Shown: positions 26,085-35,245 of the stretch, in pieces
How positions within the stretch are numbered: position 1 is the first letter of the stretch
Layout: each line of letters starts with the position of its first letter
DNA from: Allobosea sp.
Lineage (GTDB): Bacteria > Pseudomonadota > Alphaproteobacteria > Rhizobiales > Beijerinckiaceae
Length of the DNA stretch: 64,000 nt
Direction: 5' to 3'
Assembly (NCBI RefSeq): GCF_017308015.1
Contig: NZ_JAFKFW010000006.1
Location: 143,684 to 207,683, forward strand
Translations under genes and position numbers: made by a program
The notes under the pieces: generated by a model
What the model was told of the DNA's origin: nothing
Seen by the model: the letters and a program-made list of their open reading frames with translations, nothing else
The model's database searches: none

Positions 26085-26759
26085 TCATCCCTCGTAGCGG
26101 GCGAGCCTGTCGAGGTCGCGGATGGTGATGCTGCCATGGCCGAGTTCGATCAGGCCGAGATCGGCAAGTTTCGCCAACCCCTGATTGGCCATCTGCCGGG
26201 AGATACCCGCGAGCATGCCGAGTTCCTCCTGCGAGATCGCCAGCGTGCGGCCGAGATCGGGATAGAGGATCGGGTTGAACAGCCAGGCCAGATTGCGCGC
26301 GAGGCGCCCCGTCGAATCGAGCGTGCGCTCAGTCTCGGCCAGCGAGATGAACTGGGCAAGGCGCTCGTTGAACTGGTGGACGAGAAAGCGATTGAACGCG
26401 GCCGAGTGTTCGAACAGCCAGAGGAAGGTCGAGCGCCGCATCAGGGCAATCCGCGACTCGCGCAACGCCACCAGCTCGTAGCGGCGCGCCTCGGCCTTGA
26501 TCACGGTGCCCTCGCCGAACCAGGCGCCGGCGCGCAGACCGGCGAGGGTCGCGGATTTGCCGGTCTTCGAGGTCGTCGCCATCTTGACCAGCCCCTCGGC
26601 CACGCCGGTCCAGGCCTCGAGCCGGTCGCCGACATGGCAGATCGAGGCACCCTTGCCGTAGCTCTTGAAGGAGATGCCGCGTCGCGCCTCCTCGAACTCG
26701 GCCTCGGACAGATCATGGGACCAGGAGGCGATGGCGCGCAGTTCCTCGGGGGGGATCAC
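26085..26759 (-). CDS. Crp/Fnr-family transcriptional regulator
   Basis: The 224-residue protein has a cyclic-nucleotide-binding-like beta-roll (about 20-120, GASICHVGDRLEAWTGVAEG, RAGAWFGEGTV) and a C-terminal winged helix (TLAISQEELGMLAGISRQMANQGLAKL, recognition helix about 182-198). There are no FNR-type N-terminal cysteines, so it does not look like an iron-sulfur oxygen sensor; a cAMP-type RxS pair is not obvious either. A GC-spaced imperfect repeat just upstream may be its own site. It is co-directional with, and 90 bp after, the large oxidoreductase gene. Targets are unknown. Confidence 0.9.
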   Translation of the reverse strand: MIPPEELRAIASWSHDLSEAEFEEARRGISFKSYGKGASICHVGDRLEAWTGVAEGLVKMATTSKTGKSATLAGLRAGAWFGEGTVIKAEARRYELVALRESRIALMRRSTFLWLFEHSAAFNRFLVHQFNERLAQFISLAETERTLDSTGRLARNLAWLFNPILYPDLGRTLAISQEELGMLAGISRQMANQGLAKLADLGLIELGHGSITIRDLDRLARYEG

Positions 26760-26768
26760 AAGCAGTCC

Positions 26769-26790
26769 TTGAAGCCAAATGTCGGCTCAA
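26769..26790. promoter_or_regulatory. Imperfect inverted repeat upstream of the Crp/Fnr gene
   Basis: TTGAAGCC and GGCTCAA are imperfect inverted arms around AAATGTC, 10-31 bp before the regulator start. TTGA/TCAA ends recall Crp/Fnr sites, but the spacing is not the Fnr one. It may be an autoregulatory site; support is weak. Confidence 0.25.
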
Positions 26791-26849
26791 TATGGCGTGC
26801 GACGGCGAACAGACTCAAGTTGAACCAAAGGCGCCGAACGCCCCGATAC

Positions 26850-29800
26850 TCATTCGGCAGCCTGCGGCAGCGCCGCCGATGCCGGCCCATCGCGCAACTG
26901 CGCCAGCAGTGCCGCCTCCTCGGCCTTCGCCGTCTTCAGATGCCGTTCCTTGACGTGGCCGAAGCCGCGGATCTTCTCCGGGATCGCTGCGAGGGCTGCG
27001 CAGAGCGCGTGATTCTCCTGCGAGAGCTTCGACAGCAGCTCGTTCAGCAGTGCCTCGTAATCCGCGATCAGCCTGCGCTCCGTGCGGCGTTCCTGCGTGT
27101 AGCCGAAGAGGTCCAAGGCGGTACCGCGCAGGCCCTTGAGCTTCGCCAGCACCGAGAAGGCGCCCATCATCCACGGACCGAAGCTCATCTTGCGCGGCAG
27201 GCCGGTATTTGGATCGCGTCGTGCCAGCAGCGGCGGGGCGAGGTGGAACTCGTAGCGTAGCGGCTTGCCGTCGCCGGCTTCGGCCTCGAAGGTGGCCGCA
27301 ATCTGCTTGCGGAAGGCGCCGTCGCTGTAGAGCCGGGCGACTTCGTACTCATCCTTATAGGCCATCAGCTTGAAGAGGTTGCGGGCAACGGCCTCGCTCA
27401 GCGTGCTCTGGCCGGGCATCACCGCCGCTTCCCGCGTCTGCACGCGAGCGACGAGGTGGCGGTAGCGCGCCGCGTAGGCTGCGTTCTGATAGGCGGTGAG
27501 GAAGGCGACGCGGCGCTCGATGATCTCCTCCAGCGTCTGCGACAGCTGGCGGGCCGGCGTCGCCGCCTTGCTCTGCGAGAGGAGGCCAGCCAGCGCCTGC
27601 GGGTCATGGGCGGCGCGGCGGCCGAGCTCGAAGGCCTGCCTGTTCATGGCGACGGCCTCGCCGTTCAGCTCGATCGCCTTGAGCAGAGCCTCGCGCGAAA
27701 GCGGGACGGCACCGAGCTGCCAAGCATGGCCGAGCATGAACATATTGGCGGCGATGGCGTTGCCGAGGAAGGCGACGGCCGCTGCCGTGGCATCGATGAA
27801 ATGCGTCTGCTCGCGGCCGGCAGCCAAGAGGATCGCGCGCCTCAGGCGCTCGGTGGGCAGCGAGAAATCGGCATTGCGGGTGAAATCGCCCGGCAGACTC
27901 TCGGCGGTGTTGACGATGACCGTGCCGCATTCGGGCCGGATCGCGCCGAGCACCTTCTTCGAGCCGGTGACGGTCAAGTCGCAGCCGAGCACGAGATCGG
28001 CCTGTCCGGCGGTGACGCGGATGGCGTGGATATCGTCCGGACGGGGGGCGAGCTTGACATGACTGAAGACGGCGCCGCCCTTCTGGGCAAGGCCGGCCAT
28101 GTCGATCATGCCGCAGCCCTTGCCTTCGAGATGCGCGGCCATGCCGAGGATCGCGCCGATGGTGACGACACCGGTGCCGCCGACGCCGGTGACGATCACC
28201 GCGAAGCTGCGATCGAGCGCCGGCACGACGGGTTCCGGCAACTCGGCCTCGCCGAGCGCGGCAGCGTCGAGCCGGAGCGGGTCGGCCTTTTTCGGCTTCG
28301 CGCCGTGCACGGTGACGAAGGACGGGCAGAAGCCCTTCACGCAGGAAAAGTCCTTGTTGCAGTTCGACTGGTCGATCTGGCGCTTGCGGCCGAATTCGGT
28401 CTCCAGCGGCTGGACCGAGACGCAGTTCGACTGTACGCCGCAATCGCCGCAGCCCTCGCAGACCAGTTCGTTGACGATCACGCGTTTGTCGGGATCGGGA
28501 TAGGCACCGCGCTTGCGGCGGCGGCGCTTCTCGGTGGCGCAGGTCTGGTCATAGACCAGGAGCGAGACGCCGGAGGTTTCGGAGAGCTCGCGCTGGACGG
28601 CGTCGAGATCGTCGCGATGGTGGAGCGTCGTGCCGGCCGGCCATTGCGTTCCCGGCGGATATTTGCCGGGGTCGTCACTGACCACGGCGATGCGCTGGAC
28701 GCCTTCGGCCGCGACCTGCCGCGCCATCTGGTCCGGCGAGAGATGGCCCTCCGCCTGCTGGCCGCCGGTCATGGCGACGGCGTCGTTATAGAGCAGCTTG
28801 TAGGTGATGGTGACGCCGCTCGCGACGGCCCAGCGGATCGCGAGCGAGCCGGAATGAGTATAGGTGCCGTCGCCGAGATTCTGGAAGACATGGCCGCGCT
28901 TCGAGAACGGCGCCTCGCCGACCCAGTTCGCGCCCTCGCCGCCCATCTGGGTGAAGCCGGCCGTATCGCGGTCCATCCACTGCACCATGTAATGGCAGCC
29001 GATGCCGGCATAGGCGCGCGAGCCCTCGGGCACGACGGTCGAGGAATTATGCGGGCAGCCCGAGCAGAAATAGGGCGTGCGCTTGGCGATTTCCTGCGCC
29101 TCGGCAAGGCGACCTTGAGCTTGGGCGATCTCCTCCAGCCGGGCGCGGAGCGCGGGATCGTCGCGGTATTGCAGCAGGCGGCCACCCAGTGCGATCGCGA
29201 TGTCGTTGGGATCGAGCGCGCCATGGACGGGGAAGAGCCAGTCGCCCTTTTCGTCCTTCTTGCCGATCACCATCGGCTGGTGCGCGGCGCCGTACAGCTC
29301 CTCGCGGACCTGGACCTCGATCAGCGAGCGCTTCTCCTCGACCACCATGATCAGGTCGAGCCCCTCGGCGAAGGCCTTCAGCTCGGCCGGGTCGATCGGC
29401 CAGGGGCAGGCGAGCTTGAACAGGCGGATGCCGAGGTCGTTGGCGCGGACCTCGTCGATGCCGAGATCGGCCAGCGCCTGCTGCACATCGAGATAGGATT
29501 TGCCGACGGTGGCGATGCCGATGCGGGGCTTCTTGCCGCCCTGGGTGACGATGCGGTTGAGCTTGTTCGCGCGCAGATAGGCCAGCATCGCATCGCGCTT
29601 GTAGAGGTGCATCCGGCGTTCCTGCTCGACGAAATCGAGCTCGCGGCGGATGGCGAGACCGCCGGGTGGCGGGGTGTAATCCGTCGGCAGGACGATGCTG
29701 ACGCGGTCGAGCGAGCCATCGACGGAGGCCGTCGATTCGATGTTGTCCTTGACGCATTTGATGCCGACCCAGACCGAGGCGAAGCGCGAGAGCGCAATGC

Positions 29801-30392
29801 CGTGCAGGCCGTAATCGATGATCTCCTGTACCCCGGCCGGGTTGAGGATCGGCATCATCCGGTCGACCAGCACGAATTCGGTCTGGTGGGCGTTGGTCGA
29901 TGATTCCGCGGTGTGGTCGTCGCCCATCAGGCAGATCACGCCGCCCTTTGGATCGGTGCCGGCCATGTTGCCGTGGCGGAAGACGTCGCCGGAGCGGTCG
30001 ACGCCCGGCCCCTTGCCGTACCAGAGCGCGAAGACGCCGTCGTGCTTGCCCTCGCCACTCAAGCCCGCTTGCTGCGTGCCCCAGATCGCGGTGGCCGCGA
30101 GATCCTCATTCAGACCGGGCTGGAAGACGATATTCGCGGCCTTCAGGGGCTTGGCGGCACGCATCAGTTGCTGGTCGAGCCCGCCGAGCGGGGAGCCGCG
30201 ATAGCCCGAGACGAAGCCGGCCGTATCGAGTCCGGTCTGCCGGTCGCGCTCGCGCTGCATCAAGAGCATACGAGCGACGGCCTGCGTACCGGTGAGAAAG
30301 ACCTCGCGCTTGTCGAGATCGTATTTGTCGTCGAGTGCGACGCTCCGCAGCGCGCCCGCCCCGGTGCCGGATTTCCGTGGTGCTTCGGCCAT
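26850..30392 (-). CDS. Indolepyruvate:ferredoxin oxidoreductase family protein, single-chain fusion
   Basis: This is a 1,180-residue thiamine-diphosphate 2-oxoacid oxidoreductase with subunits joined in one chain. It should decarboxylate an aryl or branched 2-oxoacid to acyl-CoA with a ferredoxin-type acceptor. The N-terminal pyrimidine-binding part has FVSGYRGSPLGGLDQQL, then a PP-binding region (GEGANWVGEAPF). A 4Fe-4S module follows (CEGCGDCGVQSNC with further Cys, about 640-690). The gamma-type domain begins at about 730 (VIVTGVGGTGVVT), and a DUF6537-like tail (950 on) completes the fusion. I chose the ATG at 30392, with GGGAGG upstream. A palindrome 76 bp upstream may be an operator. 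This is typical of aerobic proteobacteria degrading aromatic amino acids. Confidence 0.92.
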   Translation of the reverse strand: MAEAPRKSGTGAGALRSVALDDKYDLDKREVFLTGTQAVARMLLMQRERDRQTGLDTAGFVSGYRGSPLGGLDQQLMRAAKPLKAANIVFQPGLNEDLAATAIWGTQQAGLSGEGKHDGVFALWYGKGPGVDRSGDVFRHGNMAGTDPKGGVICLMGDDHTAESSTNAHQTEFVLVDRMMPILNPAGVQEIIDYGLHGIALSRFASVWVGIKCVKDNIESTASVDGSLDRVSIVLPTDYTPPPGGLAIRRELDFVEQERRMHLYKRDAMLAYLRANKLNRIVTQGGKKPRIGIATVGKSYLDVQQALADLGIDEVRANDLGIRLFKLACPWPIDPAELKAFAEGLDLIMVVEEKRSLIEVQVREELYGAAHQPMVIGKKDEKGDWLFPVHGALDPNDIAIALGGRLLQYRDDPALRARLEEIAQAQGRLAEAQEIAKRTPYFCSGCPHNSSTVVPEGSRAYAGIGCHYMVQWMDRDTAGFTQMGGEGANWVGEAPFSKRGHVFQNLGDGTYTHSGSLAIRWAVASGVTITYKLLYNDAVAMTGGQQAEGHLSPDQMARQVAAEGVQRIAVVSDDPGKYPPGTQWPAGTTLHHRDDLDAVQRELSETSGVSLLVYDQTCATEKRRRRKRGAYPDPDKRVIVNELVCEGCGDCGVQSNCVSVQPLETEFGRKRQIDQSNCNKDFSCVKGFCPSFVTVHGAKPKKADPLRLDAAALGEAELPEPVVPALDRSFAVIVTGVGGTGVVTIGAILGMAAHLEGKGCGMIDMAGLAQKGGAVFSHVKLAPRPDDIHAIRVTAGQADLVLGCDLTVTGSKKVLGAIRPECGTVIVNTAESLPGDFTRNADFSLPTERLRRAILLAAGREQTHFIDATAAAVAFLGNAIAANMFMLGHAWQLGAVPLSREALLKAIELNGEAVAMNRQAFELGRRAAHDPQALAGLLSQSKAATPARQLSQTLEEIIERRVAFLTAYQNAAYAARYRHLVARVQTREAAVMPGQSTLSEAVARNLFKLMAYKDEYEVARLYSDGAFRKQIAATFEAEAGDGKPLRYEFHLAPPLLARRDPNTGLPRKMSFGPWMMGAFSVLAKLKGLRGTALDLFGYTQERRTERRLIADYEALLNELLSKLSQENHALCAALAAIPEKIRGFGHVKERHLKTAKAEEAALLAQLRDGPASAALPQAAE

Positions 30393-30709
30393 GTTCGGCC
30401 TCCCGGATCGTCGTTCCCGCCGACGGGCCGGTGATCCCGGCCTCATGCTTCGCCGTCTTCGCGGCGAATATGTCAGTAAGGCTGACATATCGACCGGAGG
30501 CGGTCAATCGATCTGGTATCATTCCAGTTTTCGGGGCCGGGTCCAGAGAATTGCGGGAACGGCCGATGTGAGCCGCGCGGAAGGTGCCGCGATTTGGCCC
30601 CGTTTGACAGGGATGGCTGTGGGATTGCAGGGCGCGACGAAGCGCCCGTTGACGATCGCTTAACCATGATCCACGCAAGCCTTGACGGGATCACGGAGGG
30701 TTTCTGCCT
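30393..30709. other. Divergent regulatory region upstream of the oxidoreductase and DUF1007 genes
   Basis: About 317 bp with no convincing gene. It holds a perfect 9-bp-arm palindrome (listed separately) and a TTGACA near 30604 that lacks a matching -10. Confidence 0.4.
30468..30490. promoter_or_regulatory. Perfect palindromic operator upstream of the oxidoreductase gene
   Basis: ATATGTCAG and CTGACATAT are exact inverted complements around TAAGG, centred 87 bp upstream of the oxidoreductase start. The 23-bp size and TGTCAG/CTGACA arms suit a TetR- or GntR-type dimer. No such regulator gene is adjacent, so the binding protein is unknown. Confidence 0.55.
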
Positions 30710-31354
30710 TTGACGCGACGCGCGCATCTCACGGCCCTGTCGGGGCTCCTGCTGGCGGCCATCGCGGTCGGGCCGGCGGCTGCGCATCCGCATGTCTTCG
30801 TCACGGCCAAGGCCGAGATCGTCTTTTCGGCCGACGGCTCGGTGCAGGCGATCCGCAACCGCTGGAGCTTCGACGAGGCCTATTCGGCCTACATCACGCA
30901 GGGGCTCGACAAGAACGGCGACGGCAAGCTGACCTCGGACGAATTGGCCGAACTCGCCAAGATCAATGTCGAATCGCTGCCCGATGTCGAGTTCTTCACG
31001 GCTGCCAAGCTCAATGGCCGCAAGCAGGAATTCGGCACGCCGGGCGAGCAGGTTATGTCCTATGACAACAAGGTGCTGACGCTGGTCTTCACACTGCCGC
31101 TGAAGACCCCGGCCAAGGCGCGTTCCTTCGGCATCGAGATCGGCGATCCCACCTATTTCGTCGCCTTCTCCATCGTCGACGAACCTGATGCTGTGGTGAC
31201 CAAGGGCGCCCCGCAGGGCTGTGTCGTGCGGGTCAGCCGCCCGCCCAAGCTCGACGACGCCACGCAGAAGCGCCTCGCAGAGGCCGACATCACCGCGACA
31301 CCCGATGTCAGCGGGCTCGAGATCGTGACGCGCGCGCTGGTGGCATGTCCGTGA
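30710..31354 (+). CDS. DUF1007 family periplasmic protein
   Basis: The 214-residue protein has a signal peptide (about 1-25) whose predicted cleavage, AAA before HPHVF, would give a mature protein starting with His and HxH, a common metal-binding set in this family. A perfect EF-hand-like loop, DKNGDGKLTSDE (D67-E78), follows. The start is TTG at 30710 with GGAGGG 9 bp upstream. Its end overlaps the NicO transporter gene by 10 bp. DUF1007 proteins accompany NicO/RcnA-type nickel-cobalt transporters and probably bind or deliver the metal. Direction (import or efflux) is not settled by sequence. Confidence 0.87.
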   Translation: MTRRAHLTALSGLLLAAIAVGPAAAHPHVFVTAKAEIVFSADGSVQAIRNRWSFDEAYSAYITQGLDKNGDGKLTSDELAELAKINVESLPDVEFFTAAKLNGRKQEFGTPGEQVMSYDNKVLTLVFTLPLKTPAKARSFGIEIGDPTYFVAFSIVDEPDAVVTKGAPQGCVVRVSRPPKLDDATQKRLAEADITATPDVSGLEIVTRALVACP

Positions 31355-32367
31355 CATCCGCTGCGACGGCACGCCCCGCCGGCGCGACGCTGTCGCGACG
31401 CCTGATCGCCTGCGCGTTGGCGTTGCTTCTGGTCGGGGGCGTGGTTGCGCTGATCGCGCTTCTGATCGCGAGCGTCAGCCCGCCGCCTCCGCCCCCGCCG
31501 CGCAATCCCTTCGGCATCGCGCTGCCGCGCGAGGCGCTGCCGTCGACGACCGGATTCGGGGCGGTGCTGCTCGCCTGGCAGTCGAGCTTCTACCGTGAGC
31601 TGACAACGACGCTGAAGGCGATCGCGACCGCTCCGGGCGCGCTCTGGGGGTTGCTCGGGCTTTCCTTCGGCTATGGTGTCTTCCATGCGGCCGGGCCGGG
31701 TCACGGCAAGGCGGTAATCTCCGGCTATATCGTCGCCGATAATCGAAGCCTGAAGCGGGGCCTGGGATTGAGTTTCGCAGCCGCTCTCTTGCAAGCGTTG
31801 GTCGCGATCGCGATCGTGACGGTCGCGACCCTGCTGCTGCGGGTGACCGCGATGCAGATGAACGCCGCGACCACCGTGATCGAGCAGGGCAGCTTCCTGC
31901 TGGTGGCGCTGGTCGGCTTGCTGATGCTCTGGCGGAAATCGGGCGCGCTTGTCCGATTAGAAGCCGGTGGGGCTCATGATCCGGCTACTTGCGATCATGT
32001 CCATATGCCCGATGCCGAACAGGTTTCGCGGCTGGCTGGCTGGCGCGACATGGCCGGAGTCGTCGTAGCAGCCGGTGCGCGGCCTTGCGCGGGGGCGCTG
32101 ATCATCCTCGTCTTCGCCAATGCGCAAGGGCTGTTCTGGGCCGGCATCGCCGCGGCCTTCGCCATGGCGTTGGGCACTGCGATCATGACCGGGGCGCTGG
32201 CGGCCTTCGCGGTGTTCTTCAAGTTCGCGGCGTTGAAATTCGCAGGTGGCGGCAGCTTGCGCTCGGCGCGGTTGATCGCCGGGCTCGAGTTGCTGGCCGC
32301 CGCCTTCGTTGCCGTGCTCGGTGCGGCGTTGTTCACCGGCCTCTGGATCGGCGGGATGGGGAGCTAG
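31345..32367 (+). CDS. NicO/RcnA-family nickel-cobalt transporter
   Basis: This 340-residue membrane protein has about 6-7 predicted helices and a proline-rich stretch (SPPPPPPPRNPF) after the first. The family metal motif HAAGPGHGK is at 114-122, and the second motif ARPCAGALIILVF is present. The loop HDPATCDHVHMPDAE (about 212-226) is rich in His, Asp and Cys and may bind metal. It overlaps the DUF1007 gene. It ends 4 bp before the convergent nitrile hydratase operon, whose enzyme is of the cobalt type, so cobalt supply is a reasonable but unproven role. RcnA homologues usually export metal. Confidence 0.85.
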   Translation: MSVTSAATARPAGATLSRRLIACALALLLVGGVVALIALLIASVSPPPPPPPRNPFGIALPREALPSTTGFGAVLLAWQSSFYRELTTTLKAIATAPGALWGLLGLSFGYGVFHAAGPGHGKAVISGYIVADNRSLKRGLGLSFAAALLQALVAIAIVTVATLLLRVTAMQMNAATTVIEQGSFLLVALVGLLMLWRKSGALVRLEAGGAHDPATCDHVHMPDAEQVSRLAGWRDMAGVVVAAGARPCAGALIILVFANAQGLFWAGIAAAFAMALGTAIMTGALAAFAVFFKFAALKFAGGGSLRSARLIAGLELLAAAFVAVLGAALFTGLWIGGMGS

Positions 32368-32371
32368 AGGC

Positions 32372-32758
32372 TCATCCGCGCAGCGGATCGTTCTCCAGCA
32401 GGATGGGGTGGCCATGCGGCGTGGCCTCCGCGGCGCGGGCCCAGGAGGCGGCGAGCGCGTCGACGCCGTCGTGAGAGGTCAAGCCTTTCGCGACCAGCAG
32501 ATGCTCCAGCGCCTCGCACCAGCGCTCGTAATAATCCGAGCCGTCCTTGCAGCCGCCGGCTGCGAGCGCCTCCCGGATTTCGGCGCCGAGCGCCTGCGCC
32601 CATTCATCGGCGGTGAAGACGCCCTTGTTCTGGAGCTCGACGACCAGCGCGAAGGCTTGCGCTTGCCAGGGCTCGGCGAAGATCGGGCCTCCGGCATCGC
32701 GCGGGATCGGGGTGTCGGCTGCGAGCGTTGCCGCCAGATCGGTTTCAGGCCGGCTCAA
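32372..32758 (-). CDS. Nitrile hydratase accessory protein (P14K-type activator)
   Basis: This 128-residue protein has the family core: PIPRDAGGPIFAEPWQAQAFAL near the N-terminus and EWAQALGAEIREALAAGG, then SDYYERWCEALEHLL. Such proteins swap metal into the alpha subunit and help its cysteine modification. I chose the TTG at 32758 ([10 protein letters not shown]), which overlaps the beta stop by 14 bp; the open frame continues upstream to 32944 but only with beta-gene shadow. It is the last gene of the operon. Confidence 0.85.
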   Translation of the reverse strand: MSRPETDLAATLAADTPIPRDAGGPIFAEPWQAQAFALVVELQNKGVFTADEWAQALGAEIREALAAGGCKDGSDYYERWCEALEHLLVAKGLTSHDGVDALAASWARAAEATPHGHPILLENDPLRG

Positions 32759-33404
32759 GATAGCTCTCCCAGGCCTCGATGCTGACGGTGGAGGTCGGAT
32801 CGGCATCGCGGCCCCAGAGCTCGCGACCGTCGAAGACCACCGTGTAGAGGCATTGCGCCGTCTCGGGCTGCCCTTGCGCGCCCGTGTCTGGGAAGACATG
32901 GCAGCCGACGATGCGCTCGACCACGCCCGTCTTGCCGCGGGCATAGCGCGGCAGGCGGGTATGGTGCTGCGGGTGCATTACGACAGTGCGGACCTTGTCT
33001 CCGACGGCGAACCGGGCTGGTGCCTTGGCCTCGCGCTCATAGGGGAAGCCGCGGCGCAGGACGCCGGCGACCTCCTCGCCCTTGAGTACGCGCTTCGGCT
33101 CCCGGCGCTCGGACGCCGGCTTGCCGCTGGCAAGCTCGTCCGCGCTGAGGAAGCCGTGTTTGACCAGCACCTTGTCGAGGGCGGCGAGCCAGATCTCGTA
33201 ATAGGTCGAGGAGAGATATTGCGCCGGCGGCAGGCTCTCGCGGGCATGACGGATCTCGTCGATGGTCCAGGCGCCCATCGCGCCGGCCGCGACATTGATC
33301 GCGAGCACGCGCTTCTCCCAGTCGCCGTGGAAGACCGGCTCGTTCGGCTCGGGGACGACCGGACCGAAGGCCATCTGTCCGCCGAGGTCATGGGCGCTGT
33401 TCAT
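32745..33404 (-). CDS. nthB: Nitrile hydratase beta subunit
   Basis: The 219-residue subunit starts [17 protein letters not shown], the characteristic beta N-terminus with DxGG. The core [27 protein letters not shown] and the C-terminal SH3-like barrel ([39 protein letters not shown]) follow. The two arginines that hydrogen-bond the oxidised cysteines of alpha lie in these regions in known structures. Its start overlaps the alpha stop by four bases (ATGA), which gives equal synthesis of both subunits. Confidence 0.94.
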   Translation of the reverse strand: MNSAHDLGGQMAFGPVVPEPNEPVFHGDWEKRVLAINVAAGAMGAWTIDEIRHARESLPPAQYLSSTYYEIWLAALDKVLVKHGFLSADELASGKPASERREPKRVLKGEEVAGVLRRGFPYEREAKAPARFAVGDKVRTVVMHPQHHTRLPRYARGKTGVVERIVGCHVFPDTGAQGQPETAQCLYTVVFDGRELWGRDADPTSTVSIEAWESYLEPA

Positions 33405-34030
33405 GCGGCATCCTCCACGCGAGGCAAACCGGTGCCGATCATCGAATCGCGCGTGACGATGCTGGCGAGCTTCTCCTCGCTCCAGCCCTCGGTGCCGGCC
33501 GGGCGCAGCGGGATGACGATGAAGCGGGTTTCCGCCGTCGAATCCCAGACGCGGATTCGTTGGCTCTCCGGTAGCGTCACGCCGAAATCGGCGATGGTGC
33601 CGCGCGGATCGATCACCGCCTTGGCGCGATAGGGCGGGGATTTGTACCAGACCGGGGGCAGCCCCAGCACCGGCCACGGATAGCAGGAGCAGAGGGTGCA
33701 GACGATGAGGTTGTGCTGCTCGGGCGTGTTGAAGCAGGCGACGATATGCTCGCCGCCGCGCCCGCCATAATCGAGTTCTGCCACGGCAGCCGTGCCGTCG
33801 GCTTTCAGGCGCTCGGCGAAGTCCGGGTCGGTCCAGGCCTTGGCGACGATGCGGGCGCCGTCGCGTGGGCCGATCTTCGTCTCATAGGTGTCGATGATCG
33901 CGTCGAGCGCGGCCGGATCGACATAGCCCTTCTGGACCATCAGCGTCTCCAGCGCCTTCACCCGTGCCTCGATGGCGGTGAAGTGGTTGTCGTGGTGGTG
34001 GTCGTGATCGTGGTGGTGATGCCCGCTCAT
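33401..34030 (-). CDS. nthA: Nitrile hydratase alpha subunit, cobalt type
   Basis: The 209-residue subunit binds the non-corrin metal. The claw C111-T112-L113-C114-S115-C116 ([11 protein letters not shown]) has Thr at the second position. Known: CTLCSC marks Co-type enzymes, while CSLCSC marks Fe-type. The N-terminus has ten His in its first 16 residues ([14 protein letters not shown]), which may bind metal. The rest has [15 protein letters not shown]. Together with beta it hydrates nitriles to amides. It is preceded by an amidase, 12 bp upstream, that would complete the path to the acid. Confidence 0.95.
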   Translation of the reverse strand: MSGHHHHDHDHHHDNHFTAIEARVKALETLMVQKGYVDPAALDAIIDTYETKIGPRDGARIVAKAWTDPDFAERLKADGTAAVAELDYGGRGGEHIVACFNTPEQHNLIVCTLCSCYPWPVLGLPPVWYKSPPYRAKAVIDPRGTIADFGVTLPESQRIRVWDSTAETRFIVIPLRPAGTEGWSEEKLASIVTRDSMIGTGLPRVEDAA

Positions 34031-34042
34031 GGCGGCCTCCTC

Positions 34043-35239
34043 TCAGGCGATCCGGATGCGGGCGGCGCGCTCGTAACGAACCGCGAAGGCGACGAGCGAG
34101 CGGTCGGAGCCTTTCGGTCCGATCAGTGACAGGCCGAGTGGGGCGCCTTCGCGCTGTGCCACGGGAATCGTGACCTGCGGGAAGCCGGAGAGCCCTGATA
34201 AGCAGAGCAGGCGCAGCGCCCGGTTGCGGAAATCCTCCAGCTCGGGCTCCTTCGCGGCGATCAGCGGGGCGACATCCGGCATGGTCGGCAGGATCAGCAC
34301 GCCGTCCTGGCCGAGCAGGCGCGAGAGCTTGGTGCGGAAGGATTTCCGGGTTGCCTCGCCCTTGGCGTATTCGGTGTCGGTCACTGCCCTCGAGAAGGCG
34401 AAGCGCTCCTTCACGCCCGGCCCGAGCGGGGGATTGAAGCGCTCGATCATCGGGCCGTCCGACAGCCAGGCCTCGCGGCCCTGAAGCCAGCGGAAGGCCC
34501 AGTAGAGCGCGTCGAGATCGCGGACGAGCTTGACGCCTTCGGGCTGACCAAGTGTCGGGACCGCGCGCTGGACGACGTTGCGCAGGATCGTCTCCGCCTC
34601 GGGCACGGCCTGGGCGAACATGTCGTCGGCCATCAGGAGACGCGGCGCCTCCGGCAATTCCGTCTTGTCGGGGCCGAACAGGACATTGGCGACGCGGGCG
34701 AATATCTCACCGTCGCGGGCGAACCAGCCGGGGGTGTCGAGGCTTTCCGCCAATGGCCAGGCGCGCTTCAGCGAGAGGCGGCCATGGCTCGGGCGGATGC
34801 CGAACAAGCCGCCATAGCTCGCCGGGGCGCGTACCGAACCGCCGGTGTCGGAACCCAACGCGATATCGGCGAGGCGTCCGGCGACGGCCGCCATCGAGCC
34901 GCAGGATGAACCGCCGGTGATACGGTCGGGCGCAGCCGGATTGATCGGTGAACCGAAATGCGCGTTCTGGCCGTTGAGCGAGAAAGCCAGTTCGTCGGTA
35001 TGGGTCTTGCCGACGAAGCGCGCGCCGGCCTTGAGCAGGTCCTTCACGATCGGCGCGGTCTTGGTCTTGATGCCGGACTGCGCCAGCACCAGGGGCGAGC
35101 CGGCTCCGGTCGGATAGCCCTTGATGTCGAAGAGGTCCTTCACCGCGAGGGTGAGGCCGGCGAGGGGGCCGGCGACGGCGTGCTTCACCGGCGCGTCGGG
35201 ATAGGGCACGAAGCAGCGGAACGGATCGTCGAAAGTCAT
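34043..35239 (-). CDS. Amidase (amidase-signature family)
   Basis: The 398-residue enzyme has the Ser-cisSer-Lys core. The lysine is in LAVKDLFDIKG. The cis-serine is in GGSSCGSMAAVAG, where the usual GGSSGGS has a Cys in place of a Gly. The nucleophile serine is in LGSDTGGSVRAPASYGGL. It should hydrolyse the amide made by the nitrile hydratase encoded 12 bp downstream. The C-terminal region (LPTMPDVAPLIAA, LSGFPQVTIPV) is normal. It is 6 bp after the GGT-like gene. Confidence 0.92.
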   Translation of the reverse strand: MTFDDPFRCFVPYPDAPVKHAVAGPLAGLTLAVKDLFDIKGYPTGAGSPLVLAQSGIKTKTAPIVKDLLKAGARFVGKTHTDELAFSLNGQNAHFGSPINPAAPDRITGGSSCGSMAAVAGRLADIALGSDTGGSVRAPASYGGLFGIRPSHGRLSLKRAWPLAESLDTPGWFARDGEIFARVANVLFGPDKTELPEAPRLLMADDMFAQAVPEAETILRNVVQRAVPTLGQPEGVKLVRDLDALYWAFRWLQGREAWLSDGPMIERFNPPLGPGVKERFAFSRAVTDTEYAKGEATRKSFRTKLSRLLGQDGVLILPTMPDVAPLIAAKEPELEDFRNRALRLLCLSGLSGFPQVTIPVAQREGAPLGLSLIGPKGSDRSLVAFAVRYERAARIRIA

Positions 35240-35245
35240 CTGGCG

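Noticed and set aside
27456-29903. 815-residue + strand open frame opposite the oxidoreductase gene
   Set aside because: It is a shadow frame of a high-GC gene, rich in Asp, Arg, Gly and Ala, and the opposite strand carries a complete known protein.
32759-32944. Upstream extension of the nitrile hydratase accessory protein
   Set aside because: It lies within the beta-subunit gene and has Ser/Arg-rich shadow sequence; the TTG at 32758 begins the family part.
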